Origin: Haematobia irritans
Taxonomy: Eukaryota; Arthropoda; Insecta; Diptera; Muscidae
Assembly: GCF_050003625.1 (NCBI RefSeq)
Contig: NC_134397.1
Coordinates: 277,506,070-277,570,069, forward strand
DNA length: 64,000 bases
Direction of reading: 5' to 3'
The translations under genes and the position numbers were made by a program. Shown in pieces: positions 26,385 to 37,723 of the stretch (the first letter of the stretch is position 1; every line of letters begins with the position of its first letter). The notes beneath the pieces are model-generated. The model was not told the origin of the DNA and made no database searches. It saw nothing but the letters and a program-made list of their open reading frames with translations.

Positions 26385-27065
26385 GAATGAATTCGTTTTG
26401 TTCTTATAGTTAAGTGATTGAACTTAAAAATGGGTATTTCTGCGAGAAAGATTTTTTTTACCAAGGCTAATAATACAGAAAAATTCTTCAAAATTAATGA
26501 AATCATCTTTTAGTTTTTTGACTTTTTGCATCTTGACAACAAAGAGAACAAAACGTTAAAAAAAGAGATGCTTTTCAATACTTTACACTCTCTCAAACAA
26601 TTGTCCATACACCAAACTGTTGAACATATATTTCATCGTATCTCAGAAACCATATGATTTGATTTTATTCAATTCTTTTTGGTATCCAATAGAAAAAAAT
26701 CATTCGAGCTTGATCTTTAAAATAAAATTTACTTGAAACGAATCAGCCATATTGTTTCTGAGATACAATGAAATATAGCTTTAACAGTTTGGTGTACGGA
26801 CAATTGTTTGAGACAGTGTATATTAAAGACGCTTTTACTTGAAACATAGCATTACACGTTTTTTAAAGGACTTTCATAGAAAAAAGCTGAAAACCAAAAA
26901 TTAATTTTCATTTTGCTATAATCAAATACCCAAATCTCAAATTAAAAAAAAATGTGTCTTACTCGTAAATGTGTCCTTACTTCAATTATCCGCTTCTTTG
27001 GCTCGGAATCAATACCACAGTCATTAGTGTGAAAGCAAAATCTTTGGAACCGATCACATGGCATT
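26385..27065 (-). mobile_element. M1 copy, split by M7
   Basis: On the minus strand it begins at about 27065 with the GGTTCCAAAGATTTTG block and ATTGATTCCGAGCCAAAGAA. It continues through ATGCTATGTTTCAAGTAAAA up to the M7 insertion and resumes at 26583 with GCATCTCTTTTTTTAACG, TCAAGATGCAAAAAG and GATTTCATTAATTTTG. The order matches M1 at 43335-43800. The right end of M1 is missing or too decayed to see. Confidence 0.75.
26586..26818. mobile_element. M7, MITE with about 65-bp inverted ends
   Basis: The left end CACTCTCTCAAACAATTGTC...ATCTCAGAAAC is inverted at the right (GTTTCTGAGATACAATG...CAATTGTTTGAGACAGTG) with roughly 90 per cent pairing over about 65 bases, and TA lies on each side. The central part is about 100 bases. 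There is no coding capacity. It is inserted in M1. Confidence 0.88.
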
Positions 27066-27246
27066 GAAAGGTACAACTGCCGATAAAATAAACAAAATAA
27101 AAACAAATATATATGCCCAAGAGTTCAGCTAGGCCAAATCTTATATATGCGTACCAAATTGTACCAAAGAATGTCATCCGCAATCGATATCGGTAATCGT
27201 AGCCCCGTGCTCATATTCCTTCTCTGCGTACATATGGTCAATAGTA

Positions 27247-27593
27247 GGGAGCCACCGTGGTGCAATGGTTAGCATGCCCGCCTTGCATACACAAGGTCGT
27301 GGGTTCGATTCTTGCTTCGACCGAAAACCAAAAAGTTTTTCAGCTGTGGATTATCCCACCTCAGTAATGCTGGTGACATTTCTGAGGGTATCAAAGCTTC
27401 TCTAAGTGGTTTTACTGCAATGTGGAACGCCGTTCGGACTCGGCTAAAAAAAAGAGGTCCCTTGTCATTGAGCTTAACATGGAATCGGGCAGCACTCAGT
27501 GATAAGAGAGAAGTTCACCACTGTGGTATCACAATGGACTGAATAGTCTAAGTGAGCCTGATACATCGGGCTGCAACCTAACCTAACCTAATT
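27247..27593 (+). mobile_element. SINE1 copy 2, complete, with 14-bp target duplication
   Basis: The tRNA-like head GGGAGCCACCGTGGTGCAAT with A- and B-box-like sequences is followed by a unique body and the tail GCAACCTAACCTAACCTAA. TATGGTCAATAGTA is directly repeated on both sides (27233-27246 and 27594-27607), the signature of LINE-mediated insertion. The cloverleaf is not intact enough to be a working tRNA. The 76-codon open frame inside it is not a gene. Confidence 0.92.
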
Positions 27594-28261
27594 TATGGTC
27601 AATAGTAAAGCCGCAATATATACCTATATAAGCCTCTTTAGTTCTTGATCGGTCTATATCATTTATTATGAATCGATATGGTCACATTTTCGCATGATAA
27701 TTAGAGAGTCAAATTTCAACCGGATCGTAGGAGTTAAACCTTTGGGGTTGGTTCATATGGGGCTAGATCGTACGAAATTTGTACTTTCAAGAGACTCCAG
27801 TCAAGACAAGTCTGAGACTCGGATTATATGGGGCCTATGTATAATTGTGCACTAATATAGACCATTTTTGGCATGGCTGTAAGAAAACACATACAAACGT
27901 AACTTACCAAATTTCAACCGGATCGAATGAAATTTACTCCTCCAAGAGGCTCTGGAAGTCAAATTTAAGGTATAAGACTTTTCAAAGAAACGATCTTTTA
28001 TTTTCAATTTCTTAACACAAATTAAAATTTTTATTTTCTCTATCCCATACATATTTCAAAAGGGTTCCTTTTCTATTTTTCATTTCAAATTTGAATTCTT
28101 TAGTCTCCAAAGTTTATTTTTCAGCAGTGCTTACATAAGGATATGATGGCTAAATATATTTATGGATCGATATGGACCAATTTTGCCACGATTTGTACAT
28201 GCTAAATTCTGACATAACGTACCAAATTTCAAAGTTTCATATGGATCACCACATTTCAACA

Positions 28262-28488
28262 CACAAAGAAAATTTCACTAAAAATGAGCCAGCCAAATTT
28301 GTTTATTGATTTAACGAAACTTTTTCATTAATGCAATGAAAATATACGTTAATAGTACGAAACGTTACACTGATTAACAGAAAATTCGTCATAATAGCGA
28401 AACATTTCATTGTATTAACGAATTTGTTTCATTGGCTCACTTTTAATGAAACATTTCGTTAATATAACGAAACTTGTTCTATTAATGG
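28262..28488. repeat. AACGAAA-rich palindromic insert
   Basis: The segment between CACACAAAGAAAATTTCACT and TAACGAAACTTGTT is rich in TTAACGAAAC/GTTTCGTTAA strings in both orientations, with ATGAGCCA near one end and TGGCTCA near the other. It resembles M6 in style and sits inside the decayed HEL-a. Its boundaries are approximate. Confidence 0.5.
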
Positions 28489-28779
28489 ACCGGATTAAAT
28501 TTAATCTTCCAAGGTGCTCTGGAAGTCTAATCTGGGGATCGGGTCATATTTTCATGCGACATACATCAAAAACAACTATTTGTAAAAATTTTCAAGTCGA
28601 TAGCTTCGTTCGTTCGGAAATTAGGGCGATTTCAACAAGCAGACGGACGGACATGACTAGATCAATCCAGAATTTAAGCAAGACCCAAAATATATATATT
28701 TTATTGGGTCTGAGATCAATATTTCGATGTGTTACAAACGGAATGACAAAGTTAGTATACTCCCATGTTATGGTGGAAA

Positions 28780-30340
28780 AAAATGTCTGCTGTTGCCTAA
28801 ATAACCAATAAAAACCAATTTTGTTTTAAAATTGAGATCATAACCAAATTATGTATGATTAAAAGAAATCAGTATAAATAATGTAAGTATTTATTTCCTT
28901 CTTTAAACTCATGTAGTAAATTGAACAATATTTATATTCATTTTTAAATATCGAAGTTCATAATATCATATGAGATAATACCATCATATTTGCAAATGTG
29001 CCTCCATGTCTCTTTTTTTTTTTCATCACAAACAGAAATATGCCAAAAAGGGTTCAATAATCAATTTCCATCTACTATAAATGGTCCTAGGGTATTTATT
29101 GTAAAAGGGAAAACAGGAACTCAAACAAGCCATCATTCCGCCACAGATGGGATATAAAAATCCCAAACCTTAAATTCGGGTATAAGTTCGTCACAAAGCA
29201 TTTGTATTTAATGATATCCTACATCCTGTTTAGGCCAATATTTTCCCATCAATATTGTTTAAAATATTTACATCAATTTGTTTATTCAACATGGAAAATT
29301 GGTGAAAAATATTAAACCGGAAATTAAGCGAACAACCATATACTCTCTACTACCCCCCTCCCCCCAAAAAAAAGACCCATACAAATAAATCCCAAGCCTA
29401 ACACTCACACATACGCATACGCACACTTAGACATACACACTTTATTTAGCAGATAAATAAACAATTCATTTCCAGAGAAATCTTTACCAGCAGAAAATGA
29501 ACGAAAACAATTTACGGTTTAAAAGCTTTGCCAACAAATATTTATTTACATTTGTTTTGTATTTTGCAAGAAAAAACAAGCAGCAGCAGCAGCCCAGAGG
29601 CCTACGAAAGCATATCTCAGGCCAAGGATTTCTACTCCTTATTTTCCGGCGTCATGCTGATCCTTCGTTTGCACAGTCAAATCGTAGTCGTAGATAGATC
29701 CACAAATACATAAATAACCATATGGGTATAAATACTTGAATGAGCCCATAAGGAAATGTGTCCTTATGCTAATGTATGAGTTTTGTGCGTATGTTGGTAA
29801 GTAAGCCTTGTAGTGGGTATTTACTTATTAAGGGCCTTGAAGAAAACCCCAAAGTGTTTCAAAGTATCACTAGGATTTACAGTCTCTAGAGCGAGCACTT
29901 ACACACACACACACGCACGTACAATCACCCATATAGATTCTCAAGTGTGGAGTTGAGAGATAAAAATGAAATGAAATCCTTGCGTTCATTTCATGCAAAC
30001 AATTTGATAACAACAACAGCAGCAGCATTAGTATGGGACAAGAAGAGGGACAACAATAGAAAATAGCAAAATAAACAACATAAATATCTAAATATTTATT
30101 CATAAAAAAAGGGTTACCCATCATCCTCAGATATCAGAACTTGTGAATTTCCGACATTTGCCATACTCCGGATATATCCTTCGGAGATTTCACTTTGCAG
30201 CAGTCATTCAAACGCCTAAGAGGATATTGGAAGTTGTTGCAACTGAAAGCAACAGTCCGGGGATCAGAAATAATGACAGATGTTCAGAGCAAATTCGAGA
30301 GTATGAGAAATGGGGATCATTCATGGACCCACCGTGGAAG
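28780..30340. other. Unique-like DNA
   Basis: CA runs lie near 29405-29445 and 29899-29920. At 29570-29700 an AGC run is followed by a frame reading PEAYESISQAKDFYSLFSGV, preceded by a T-rich stretch ending in TTTTGCAAG that could act as a splice acceptor. I do not recognise the peptide, and a competing frame is also open. No other feature. Confidence 0.25.
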
Positions 30341-30343
30341 AAA

Positions 30344-30842
30344 ATGTAGGTTTATTTTAGAAAATTTTAACTAAAATACTTATCTAATTGCAACATGTTA
30401 TAAATAAGTTAATAATTTTTGTCAAACTGAATAATTTTTTTTTTTTAAATACTTAATTTTTTTCTGTTGTTTAAGAAATTTTCATATGTTGAAAGAAAAA
30501 ATTGGATTTAAAAATTGTTAAAATGTCTTTAGCGCTGTACGAAGCTCAAGACAGGTACAATTTTAGTAAAATTTATTCATTTGAGAGACTTATGAACTCA
30601 ATTTAAGCAAACTTCTGTCATTTTAGGAAAATATGGACTATTTTATTTTGTAGTAAAATTGTGCAATATATTTGTATACAACTTTGTTTCTTATTTTTAC
30701 TTCACGTCTTTAAAGTTAGCAAAAAATTATTCAAATAAGGAACATTTACACATATTGTGCAAAATTTAACTAAAATCAACTAATCTTCATGAACTAAAAT
30801 AAAGTTCAGTTGGCATTAGAGCCCCTTTTTTCTGGGTATAGT
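30344..30842 (+). mobile_element. M3 copy, continuous
   Basis: It matches both halves of the M3 at 17231-19158, including TTTAGAAAATTTTAACTAAA, the short frame at 30523, and the right part GAACTAAAATAAAGTTCAGT followed by TTGGCATTAGAG. The first 40 or so bases of the left end are missing or altered. There is no insertion inside. Confidence 0.75.
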
Positions 30843-30849
30843 TTATAAC

Positions 30850-31066
30850 AATCTTAGCATAAGCAAATGTGAAATAGACCTAAAACTTTGCCGCGAAAAA
30901 ATTTATATATTTCATTTTTTTTGTTTTGCTCTTAATAAGAACATTATTATTCTGCAGTCTCAATCGATATTGTTTATATCAAGCACTCTTCTTCTCTGAA
31001 GAACAAATGGTTTTACGATGCATATATGACAAATCTCTATGTTTCGTAGTGAACATTTAATCCCAC
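30850..31066. other. AT-rich spacer
   Basis: I see nothing I can name in this stretch. Confidence 0.3.
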
Positions 31067-31070
31067 AGTA

Positions 31071-32362
31071 AAGGATGATACGGTCAAAATTTGGTCAAGG
31101 GAAAACGCGTGTAAATCGGTGAAATCGTTTATTTAAAAAATCAAATTAAATTTCTTTTTCAAGTTCAATTAGTATAAAATTCAGGAAAAATATTCAGTTA
31201 GGCTTTCGCTTTTCCAAATCCGAATTGCCGGGCTTCACGCTTGACACCTGCCATCAGATTTTGTACAGCCACCTTGTCCACTTTCTTCGCCGCAGAAAGC
31301 CAGTTTGCCTTGAACTGCTGCTCGTCTTTAGCAGTTTTTTTGGGTCTTCTTTAGGTTCCGCTTGACAATAGCCCAGTATTTCTCAATTGGGCGGAGCTCT
31401 GGCGTGTTGGGAGGGTTCTTGTCCTTGGAAACCACCTGCACGTTGTTAGCGGCGTACCACTCCATGGCCTTTTTACCGTAATGGCAAGATGCCAAATCCA
31501 GCCAAAACAGTACGGAACAACCGTGTTTCTTCAGGAAATGCAGCAGACGTTTATTCAAACACTCTTTCACGTAAATTTCTTGGTTGACAGTCCCGGAAGC
31601 TATGAAAATGCTGCTTTTCAAGCCACAGGTACAGATGGCTTGCCAAACCAGACATTTCTTTGCGAACTTTGACAGTTTCATGTGCTTGAAAATATCTGCT
31701 ATCTTTCCCCTTCCTTTTGCCGTATAAAACTTCTGTCCCGGAAGCTGCTTGTAGTCGGCTTTGACGTAGGTTTCGTCGTCCATTACCACGCAGTCAAACT
31801 TCGTCAGCATCGTCGTGTACAGCCTCCGGGATCGCGCTTTGGCCGTCGTATTTTGTATATCATCGCGATTTGGAGTCACTTCCTTCTTGTAAGTCGATAG
31901 TCCGGTTCGATGCACGGTTGTAGACGATACACCCAGCTTATTTGCGGCATCTCGGAGAGAGAGTTTAGGGTTTCGCTTGAAACTACCGGCAACTCTCTTT
32001 GTCGTCTCAGCGGCTTCCGGTTTTCGATTTCCCCCCGATCCAGACTTCCTGGCTGTCGACAAACGTTCCCCAAACACTTTAATTACATTTGTAACGGTTG
32101 ATTTGGCAACTTTTAGCGATTTTGCCAGCTTTGCGTGCGAGTAGCTCGGATTTTCGCGATGCGCGAGCAAAATTTTGATACGCTGCTCTTCTTGCTTGGA
32201 CGGCATTTTGACAACAGAAGAGTGAATTCCAAAATCAAAATAGGAGCAACATTCTACACACACACACCTTCAAAATGAGGGGTATTCAGGGTATTTTTTA
32301 AATGCAAAATTGAAAGAAACACGTCAAGTTTATATTGACCAAATTTTGACCGTATCACCCTT
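31071..32362 (-). mobile_element. ITmD37E-type Tc1/mariner element, copy 1
   Basis: Inverted ends of about 28 bases (AAGGATGATACGGTCAAAAT at the left; ATTTTGACCGTATCACCCTT at the right) are flanked by TA at 31069-31070 and 32363-32364. The single gene runs on the minus strand between them. The element is about 1.3 kb, the normal size for the superfamily. A second, more damaged copy lies at 55450-56633. Confidence 0.92.
31328..32206 (-). pseudogene. Transposase, DD37E type, nearly intact
   Basis: I place the start at the ATG at 32206 (MPSKQEEQRIKILLAHRENP), because the 19 codons upstream overlap the inverted-repeat side. Two helix-turn-helix-like blocks follow (AKLAKSLKVAKSTVTNVIKV and SLRDAANKLGVSSTTVHR). 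The catalytic residues are in VVMDDETYVK, FWLDLASCHYG and LRPIEKYWAIVK. I count 37 residues between the second D and the E, which fits the ITmD37E group known from mosquitoes and other flies. Two defects show against copy 2: an in-frame loss of four codons after TTVHR, and one extra G near 31341-31345 that shifts the frame so the protein ends in KTQKNC. About 50 codons, open in the shifted frame (ending GFGKAES near 31201), follow. Probably inactive but recently so. Confidence 0.9.
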
Positions 32363-32439
32363 TACCATTTTTGGTAGAATTTTACCAACTGTGGCAACCG
32401 TATTCACCATCTGGACAAAAGCTACAATTTAAAAAAAAT

Positions 32440-32660
32440 CTGAGCGAGTAGAGAAGAACAAATTAAAATGGCCCTATCGCAAGAATGACAGATTACCAAA
32501 ACGAGCTTTAGAAGCAAGACCTGCCGGAAGAAGAAGGAGAACATGGATGGACGCAATTAACAAAACATAATATAGAACCTAAAGCAGCCAAATGGACGGC
32601 TCAAAACAGAGAAAAATGTAGAACTCTTTGCAATAAACATATACAGTGCAAAGTAAGCGA
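32440..32660 (+). pseudogene. LINE 3' coding relic
   Basis: The plus frame reads YRKNDRLPKRALEARPAGRR followed by RTWMDAINK and later WTAQNREKCRTLCNKH-like codons, with stops in between. An arginine- and proline-rich GRRRR..RTWMD segment followed by a W-x-x-L tail is typical of the C-terminal end of insect non-LTR retrotransposon polyproteins. Too short to assign a clade. Confidence 0.5.
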
Positions 32661-32664
32661 GGTC

Positions 32665-33395
32665 TGGAATTAGTAAGTTAGTATGAATTTATAAAAGATA
32701 CCTTTCATTCTTTCAAGAACATTTTTCTAATCGCCTGAGGGAGATCCGATAAGTACTTAACTTTCTAACTCTTGTGAAAATATCATTATGAATGAGTTTT
32801 TGTGTCTTAAATATATATACAATAAATTTATTGAAGATTTAAAAAATATATTTTTTTGTCTTTGTCCAGAATTCTTTGTCTTGTGGGAATCTTTTTACAT
32901 ATGAAATAATTTTTTTTTTTTATTCATTTCATTTTGTTGCACATTCAAGGTCTTCCCATTGATCGACTATTCATACTCATATACGAGAACATTGAAGCTA
33001 ACAGATAAATTCAAATAAAAGTTGCCTTGTATCCTTAAACGAATACAGTGGAAAATTGTATATCTCAAAAATCCTCCAGAGGACAATAGCTCGCCCATTC
33101 ATATAAAGATTATAAGCACATAAGAGTGACTCTATTGTGTCAATGTATGGGATAAGTATTCTTGTAGAAATATTAAAATTTGCTGGTATGTGCAATTGTG
33201 AATTTTGATACCAGGGTCAAATATTTATGGGACACGAACACAAACACAAACAAATCCCTGTCAAGGCTATGTACTAAATTTAACAAATCGATGACAATGG
33301 AAAATATTTATATCTATGTATTCTCTGTTGGTCGTAGAAAAAACAAAGAAAGGAATATATTTTAATGTATTTTTTAAGTATGTTAATGAAACTAA
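32665..33395. other. AT-rich DNA without a gene call
   Basis: I see no repeat or coding region I can name. Confidence 0.3.
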
Positions 33396-33398
33396 GGA

Positions 33399-33468
33399 TT
33401 CCTCTTACAAATTGAATCATCTTTATGATGTACAGTGGGAGAAAAGATGATTCAATTTGTAAGAGGAA
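33399..33468. repeat. Perfect 26-bp inverted repeat, 18-nt loop
   Basis: The left arm 33399-33424 (TTCCTCTTACAAATTGAATC then ATCTTT) pairs without mismatch with the right arm 33443-33468 (AAAGATGATTCAATTTGTAA then GAGGAA). The 18-base loop is ATGATGTACAGTGGGAGA. Pairing stops abruptly on both sides. It matches no MITE family seen elsewhere in the window. Confidence 0.9.
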
Positions 33469-33849
33469 ATTTCCCAAATGTTTTCTCCATAAGGAGTTAG
33501 CATAAAGGGCCCAAAATTGAGTTATCTCTCCCAGCCAGATCTATACTAAAGGCTGGGGAAAGGTTCATTCGCCCGAACCGAAACATGTGCAGTCTAGGCG
33601 TGTATAGATTTGTATCTGGCGTTTTCTTTTCAATGGCTCTATTAACCATGTTCCTTAATCTATATCTGTCCATAAAGCTCGAAAAATAATTGTATAATTA
33701 GATGTAATGCATTTGGACGTCAATTGCCTGTTTCGGTATCAGGCTAACATGTAATATAATAAACTTTTTTACCCTAACCAAATAATTTGGTAGAGTATAC
33801 AGTTTTCGGTCATTCATAATCTTCTTGGTGAGTATCTATATATTGGTTT

Positions 33850-35653
33850 TTATACCCTCCACCATAGGATGGGGGTATATTGACTTTGTCATTCCGTTTG
33901 TAACACATCGAAATTAGAGGTGTGCACGTGCTCATGCTCACGCACACTCACGACGGAGAAATCTTATTCACGCACACTCACGCACGATATTTTTGGTAGG
34001 ACTCACGCACGCTCACGAAAAGAAAATTTGTACACACGCACACTCACGCACGAAAATCTTTTAAATGTCGTGACTCCCGAAAAATATCGTGACTCACGAA
34101 AAATGTCGTGACTCACGAAAAACCTCGTGACTCACGAATAATTTTATGAGTAATTTACCTATAGAACCTGATTGAAAACATGAGTATGATTAAAATCGAG
34201 AGCGTTATAAAACTCTTTACACCTAGGGTGTCACTAAAATTATAAATGAATTCAACTCGTAAGCATTTTATGTTCGTAAGCGGAATTGTTTTCGTGAGTG
34301 TGTTTTTCCGAAATTCGTTACTCACGCACATTCACGAAGATATTATTTTGGTGACTCACGCTCACGCACGACATCTGGTTGGTTAATCACGCACACTCAC
34401 GCCGTTGCCGTCAGCGTGAATCACGACTCACGCGTGAGTCACAACAATTTCGTGTCACGTGCACACCTCTAATCGAAATATTGCTCTAAGACCCCATAAA
34501 GTATATATATTCTGGGTCGTAGTGAAATTCTGAGTCGATCTGGGCATGTCCGTCCGTGCGTCCGTCCGTCTGTTGAAATCACGCTAACTTCCGAACGAAA
34601 CAAGCTATCGACTTGAAACTTGGTACAAGTAGTTGCTATTAATGTAGGTCGGATGGTATTGCAAATGAGCCATATCGGTCCACTTTTACGTATAGCCCCC
34701 ATATAAACGGACCCCCAAATTTGGCTTCCAGATCCTCTAAGAGAAGCATATTTCATCCGATCCGGCTGAAATTTGGTATGTGGTTTTAATATATGACCTC
34801 AAACACCCATGCAAAACTTGGTCGAAATTGGTCCATAATTATATATGGTCCCCATATAAACCGATTTGACCTCCGGAGCCCCTTGGAAGAGCAAAAACCA
34901 TCCGATTCGGTTGAAATTTGGTACGTGATATTAGTATATGGTATCCAACAACCATGCAGGAATTGGTTCATATCAGTCCATAATTATATATAGCCCCCAT
35001 ATAAACCGATCCCCAGATTTGAACTCCGGTGCCTTTTGGAGAAGCAAAATTTATCCGATCTAGTTGAAATTTGGTACGTGGTGGTAGTATATGATATTTA
35101 ACAACCATGCCAAAAGTGGTCCACATCAGTCCATAGTCATATATAGGCCCCATATAAACCCATCCCGATATTTGGTTTTGGAGCCACTTGAAGGAACAAA
35201 TTTCATCCGAGTCAGTTGAAATTTGGTACATTGTCCCAGTATATGGCCGTTAACAACCATGCGTAACGAAGTCCATATCGGTCTATAGTTATATATAGCC
35301 CTCAGATAAATCGAGCCCAATCGCAAAAAATGGGTCCATATCAAGTTCATAATTGTATATATCCCCTATATAAGCGACCTCAATATTTCAATTCTGGCTC
35401 TCTACGTACCGTGCAAAAGTCCATATCGATTCGTAATTATTTGTAGACTTACCTATACATACCTTTTTTGTCTAATATATACCACGTATGGACTAACTCA
35501 CAATTTAGAAAACGATGTTAAGAAGTTTTAAGATACCACAACCCAAGTAATTCGATTGTGGATGACATTCGTTCGCAGAAGTTTCTACGCAATCCATGGT
35601 GGAGGGTACATAAGATTCGGCCTGGCCGAACTTACGGCCGTATTTACTTGTTT
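33850..35653 (-). mobile_element. HEL-a, full-length, carrying hAT-C
   Basis: The T end is TTTATACCCTCCACCATAGG at the left. At the right, ATTCGGCCTGGCCGAACTTA...ACTTGTTT forms the H end. Between them lie the CATTCCGTTTGTAACACATC block, the CGTCCGTCCGTCTGTTGAAA block, and tandem units whose ATATAAAC mark falls at 34701, 34854, 34999 and 35152 (spacings 153, 145 and 153). Without the hAT-C insert the length is about 1.24 kb. Frames of 60 to 95 codons inside follow the unit period and are not genes. Confidence 0.85.
33915..34471. mobile_element. hAT-C, second copy, 557 bp
   Basis: Inverted ends TAGAGGTGTGCACGTG and CACGTGCACACCTCTA pair perfectly over 16 bases. The 8-base duplication ATCGAAAT lies at 33907-33914 and 34472-34479. 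Uninterrupted HEL copies have a single ATCGAAAT at this spot, which confirms the event. The interior is made of CTCACGCACACTCACG-type strings on the left and the right, with several GTGACTCACGAAAAAT-type units in the middle (34069-34138). The outer E-box-like CACGTG occurs at both ends. Confidence 0.9.
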
Positions 35654-35659
35654 TTTTTT

Positions 35660-37720
35660 TTTTTTGAGATGATCACATTTGAGAGCCATCATAAGTAAAA
35701 TTTGTTTCTCAAATGTAAATGAAAAAAAAAATATTTGTAAAAAAATATATGTTGAAAATAACAAAATGAAAATATATACAAAATAAGTACCTGTACCACA
35801 GTTATGGTGAAGGATATAAAAAGTTATCTTATGTTTTCGGGTCGCACGACGTTTGTGGCTGATTGTGCTAAGGAGTGTTTTGTTGTGTCAACATACCAAG
35901 GTTCAACCACTGGTCGGAGCGAAAAATATTTTCAAATTTTAAAAATAACATAATAAGTTAATAAATAGTAAAAATAAAAAGTTAATGTGGTTTAAAAAAA
36001 GTGTTCCAATATATTGCATTTCTTCATATCAAAGCACTACTAAGGTACTTCCGTCCTATGAGAAGCTCATCTAAACTACACATTTGCACTACTTCCAGAT
36101 GACAAGTTGAGAATCCAAATTATTGTTTAGGAAGCTCTATCGTTTTAGGCAAAATTGGCAAAATTGTTGTCTTTGATAGCATAACGCTTTGGACCTTAAT
36201 CATTTTCCTTTAAAGACGTAAAATGTTTCCGAAGTAATTGAAGTGAGCTAGTATGCAATAATGAACCGGAAATACTTTTTTCTTTCTTTGTCTTTTAAAC
36301 AAATTCTTATTTCCATTTACCATTCATTTAAATGTATGGACTACAAGACCATTTGAAATTTCCCACTCAGTATATACTCGAACTTCCACAAAAAATCAAT
36401 AGCCATAAAACCACAAACATTTCACTAATTATTTCAGAACTCATAAACAAATTATGTAATGGAAAATTTAAACAGACAAGTGGAAATTCCAAATTATTAT
36501 TGTAATTGCTGTTAATAATTACGCACTAATTAGTTCAGTCTGGCTTCAAAAAAAAAAGAAACAAAAAAACAATTAGTTTTGTAAATTATGTTTAGCAAAT
36601 CAAAGTACATATGTATGTGCATATGCCATTTTAGTCTAATTACCAAAATTGAATTAAATACAATATTACCCACTTATATAATATATGGCAATATAACAAG
36701 GACAGTTGTTGAGTAAATTTAAAATTTTAAGCAAAACGTTGTAATTATTATCAGAAGTCACATATAACAAAATTATTTCGTTTTATGTAAACTGAATGGT
36801 AACAACTGTAAAGCAAATGTTAGCCACTAACTAAAGACGTATAGTAGAAAAAAGTTAAAATTGCAAATTTTTTCTTTATTGCAAAAAATAAGTTTTTAAA
36901 AATGCATCTTAGTATCGACATGGAAAAATATTTATAGCCTATCGAATTATCAATCCCTACAACAAATTGATCCAAAACTGGAACGGAAATGCAATCTATT
37001 ATGAAGTAGAATTAAATATAGTTATATTTAATTCCATACATGACGACATCTTACAACAACCTTAATTTTTACTCATTTTTGAATGTTCTTTATAGTGGAT
37101 ATTGATAATTGGAATTTTGAATTTTGAGAAGACCCATTCATAAATGAGGAGAATATTATCATATTATATTATCTGTGACTTAAGAACAGAAGAGGTCAGG
37201 TAAACGAACGGACTTCTGACTGTTACGTATTTGTGAGAATCTAAAATCTGTAATTAAAGCAGGCACTCACACAAAACAAGTTTACTTTTGCGGCGTCTTT
37301 CTTTAAAGAAATTTGTCGTTAATATTTTGTAAATTGCGCATACTAACATTTAGGTTGTGTAATCTTTAATATCACGTAAATATTTTTTCAGCGGAGGAAT
37401 CGTTTACTTGGATAAAAATCAAAATACATAAACCTGGCCCCAATGCATGTCGTACATACATTGGTCACCCGTAACCGAATAAGTCTTTGAATTTTGCAAT
37501 ACAAACTGCACAATATATTCTCCTAATAGAAAAGATGAAAAAACCTACACTAAATTAAAGAAAAATTTCTTAAAATAAATAAATTTTAATTAAAAGAAAG
37601 TTTATAATCTTTGCTCTAAAAATGTTCTTCTTTAAATTTAAGACACGAATCTTTGAAATTCGCAGGCACGATTCTTTGAGTTTGCAGCCGTATGTCTTTA
37701 AATTAATGTAAAGAAAAATA
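35660..37720. other. Unique-like AT-rich DNA with an M5 relic
   Basis: M5-like sequence (GGTACTTCCGTCCTATGAGA, then GCACTACTTCC) lies at 36038-36130. The rest is AT-rich with no coding region or structure I can name. Confidence 0.35.
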
Positions 37721-37723
37721 TTT

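Larger units (their letters stand above)
27101..28768 (+). repeat. Decayed HEL-a copy carrying SINE1
   Basis: The H end is degenerate (AAACAAATATATATGCCCAA, GCTAGGCCAAATCTTATATA) and the ATCCGCAATCGATAT block follows. The body resumes after SINE1 with ATCGGTCTATATC and CAACCGGATCG-type units. It ends with the AGACGGACGGACATGACTAG block, the CGATGTGTTACAAACGGAAT block and a T-end remnant at about 28768. Older than the other HEL-a copies judging by divergence. Confidence 0.7.

Noticed and set aside
27247..27325. Possible tRNA gene in the SINE1 head
   Set aside because: It is repeated with the same non-tRNA body three times and the anticodon loop is irregular.
31481..32101. Plus-strand frames over the ITmD37E element (also 55764-56429)
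   Set aside because: They are antisense shadows of the transposase gene.
23296..33999. CACG-rich arrays considered as CRISPR-like or telomeric repeats
   Set aside because: Units are degenerate without spacers and are bounded by inverted ends and 8-bp TSDs, so they are parts of a transposon; the DNA is eukaryotic.
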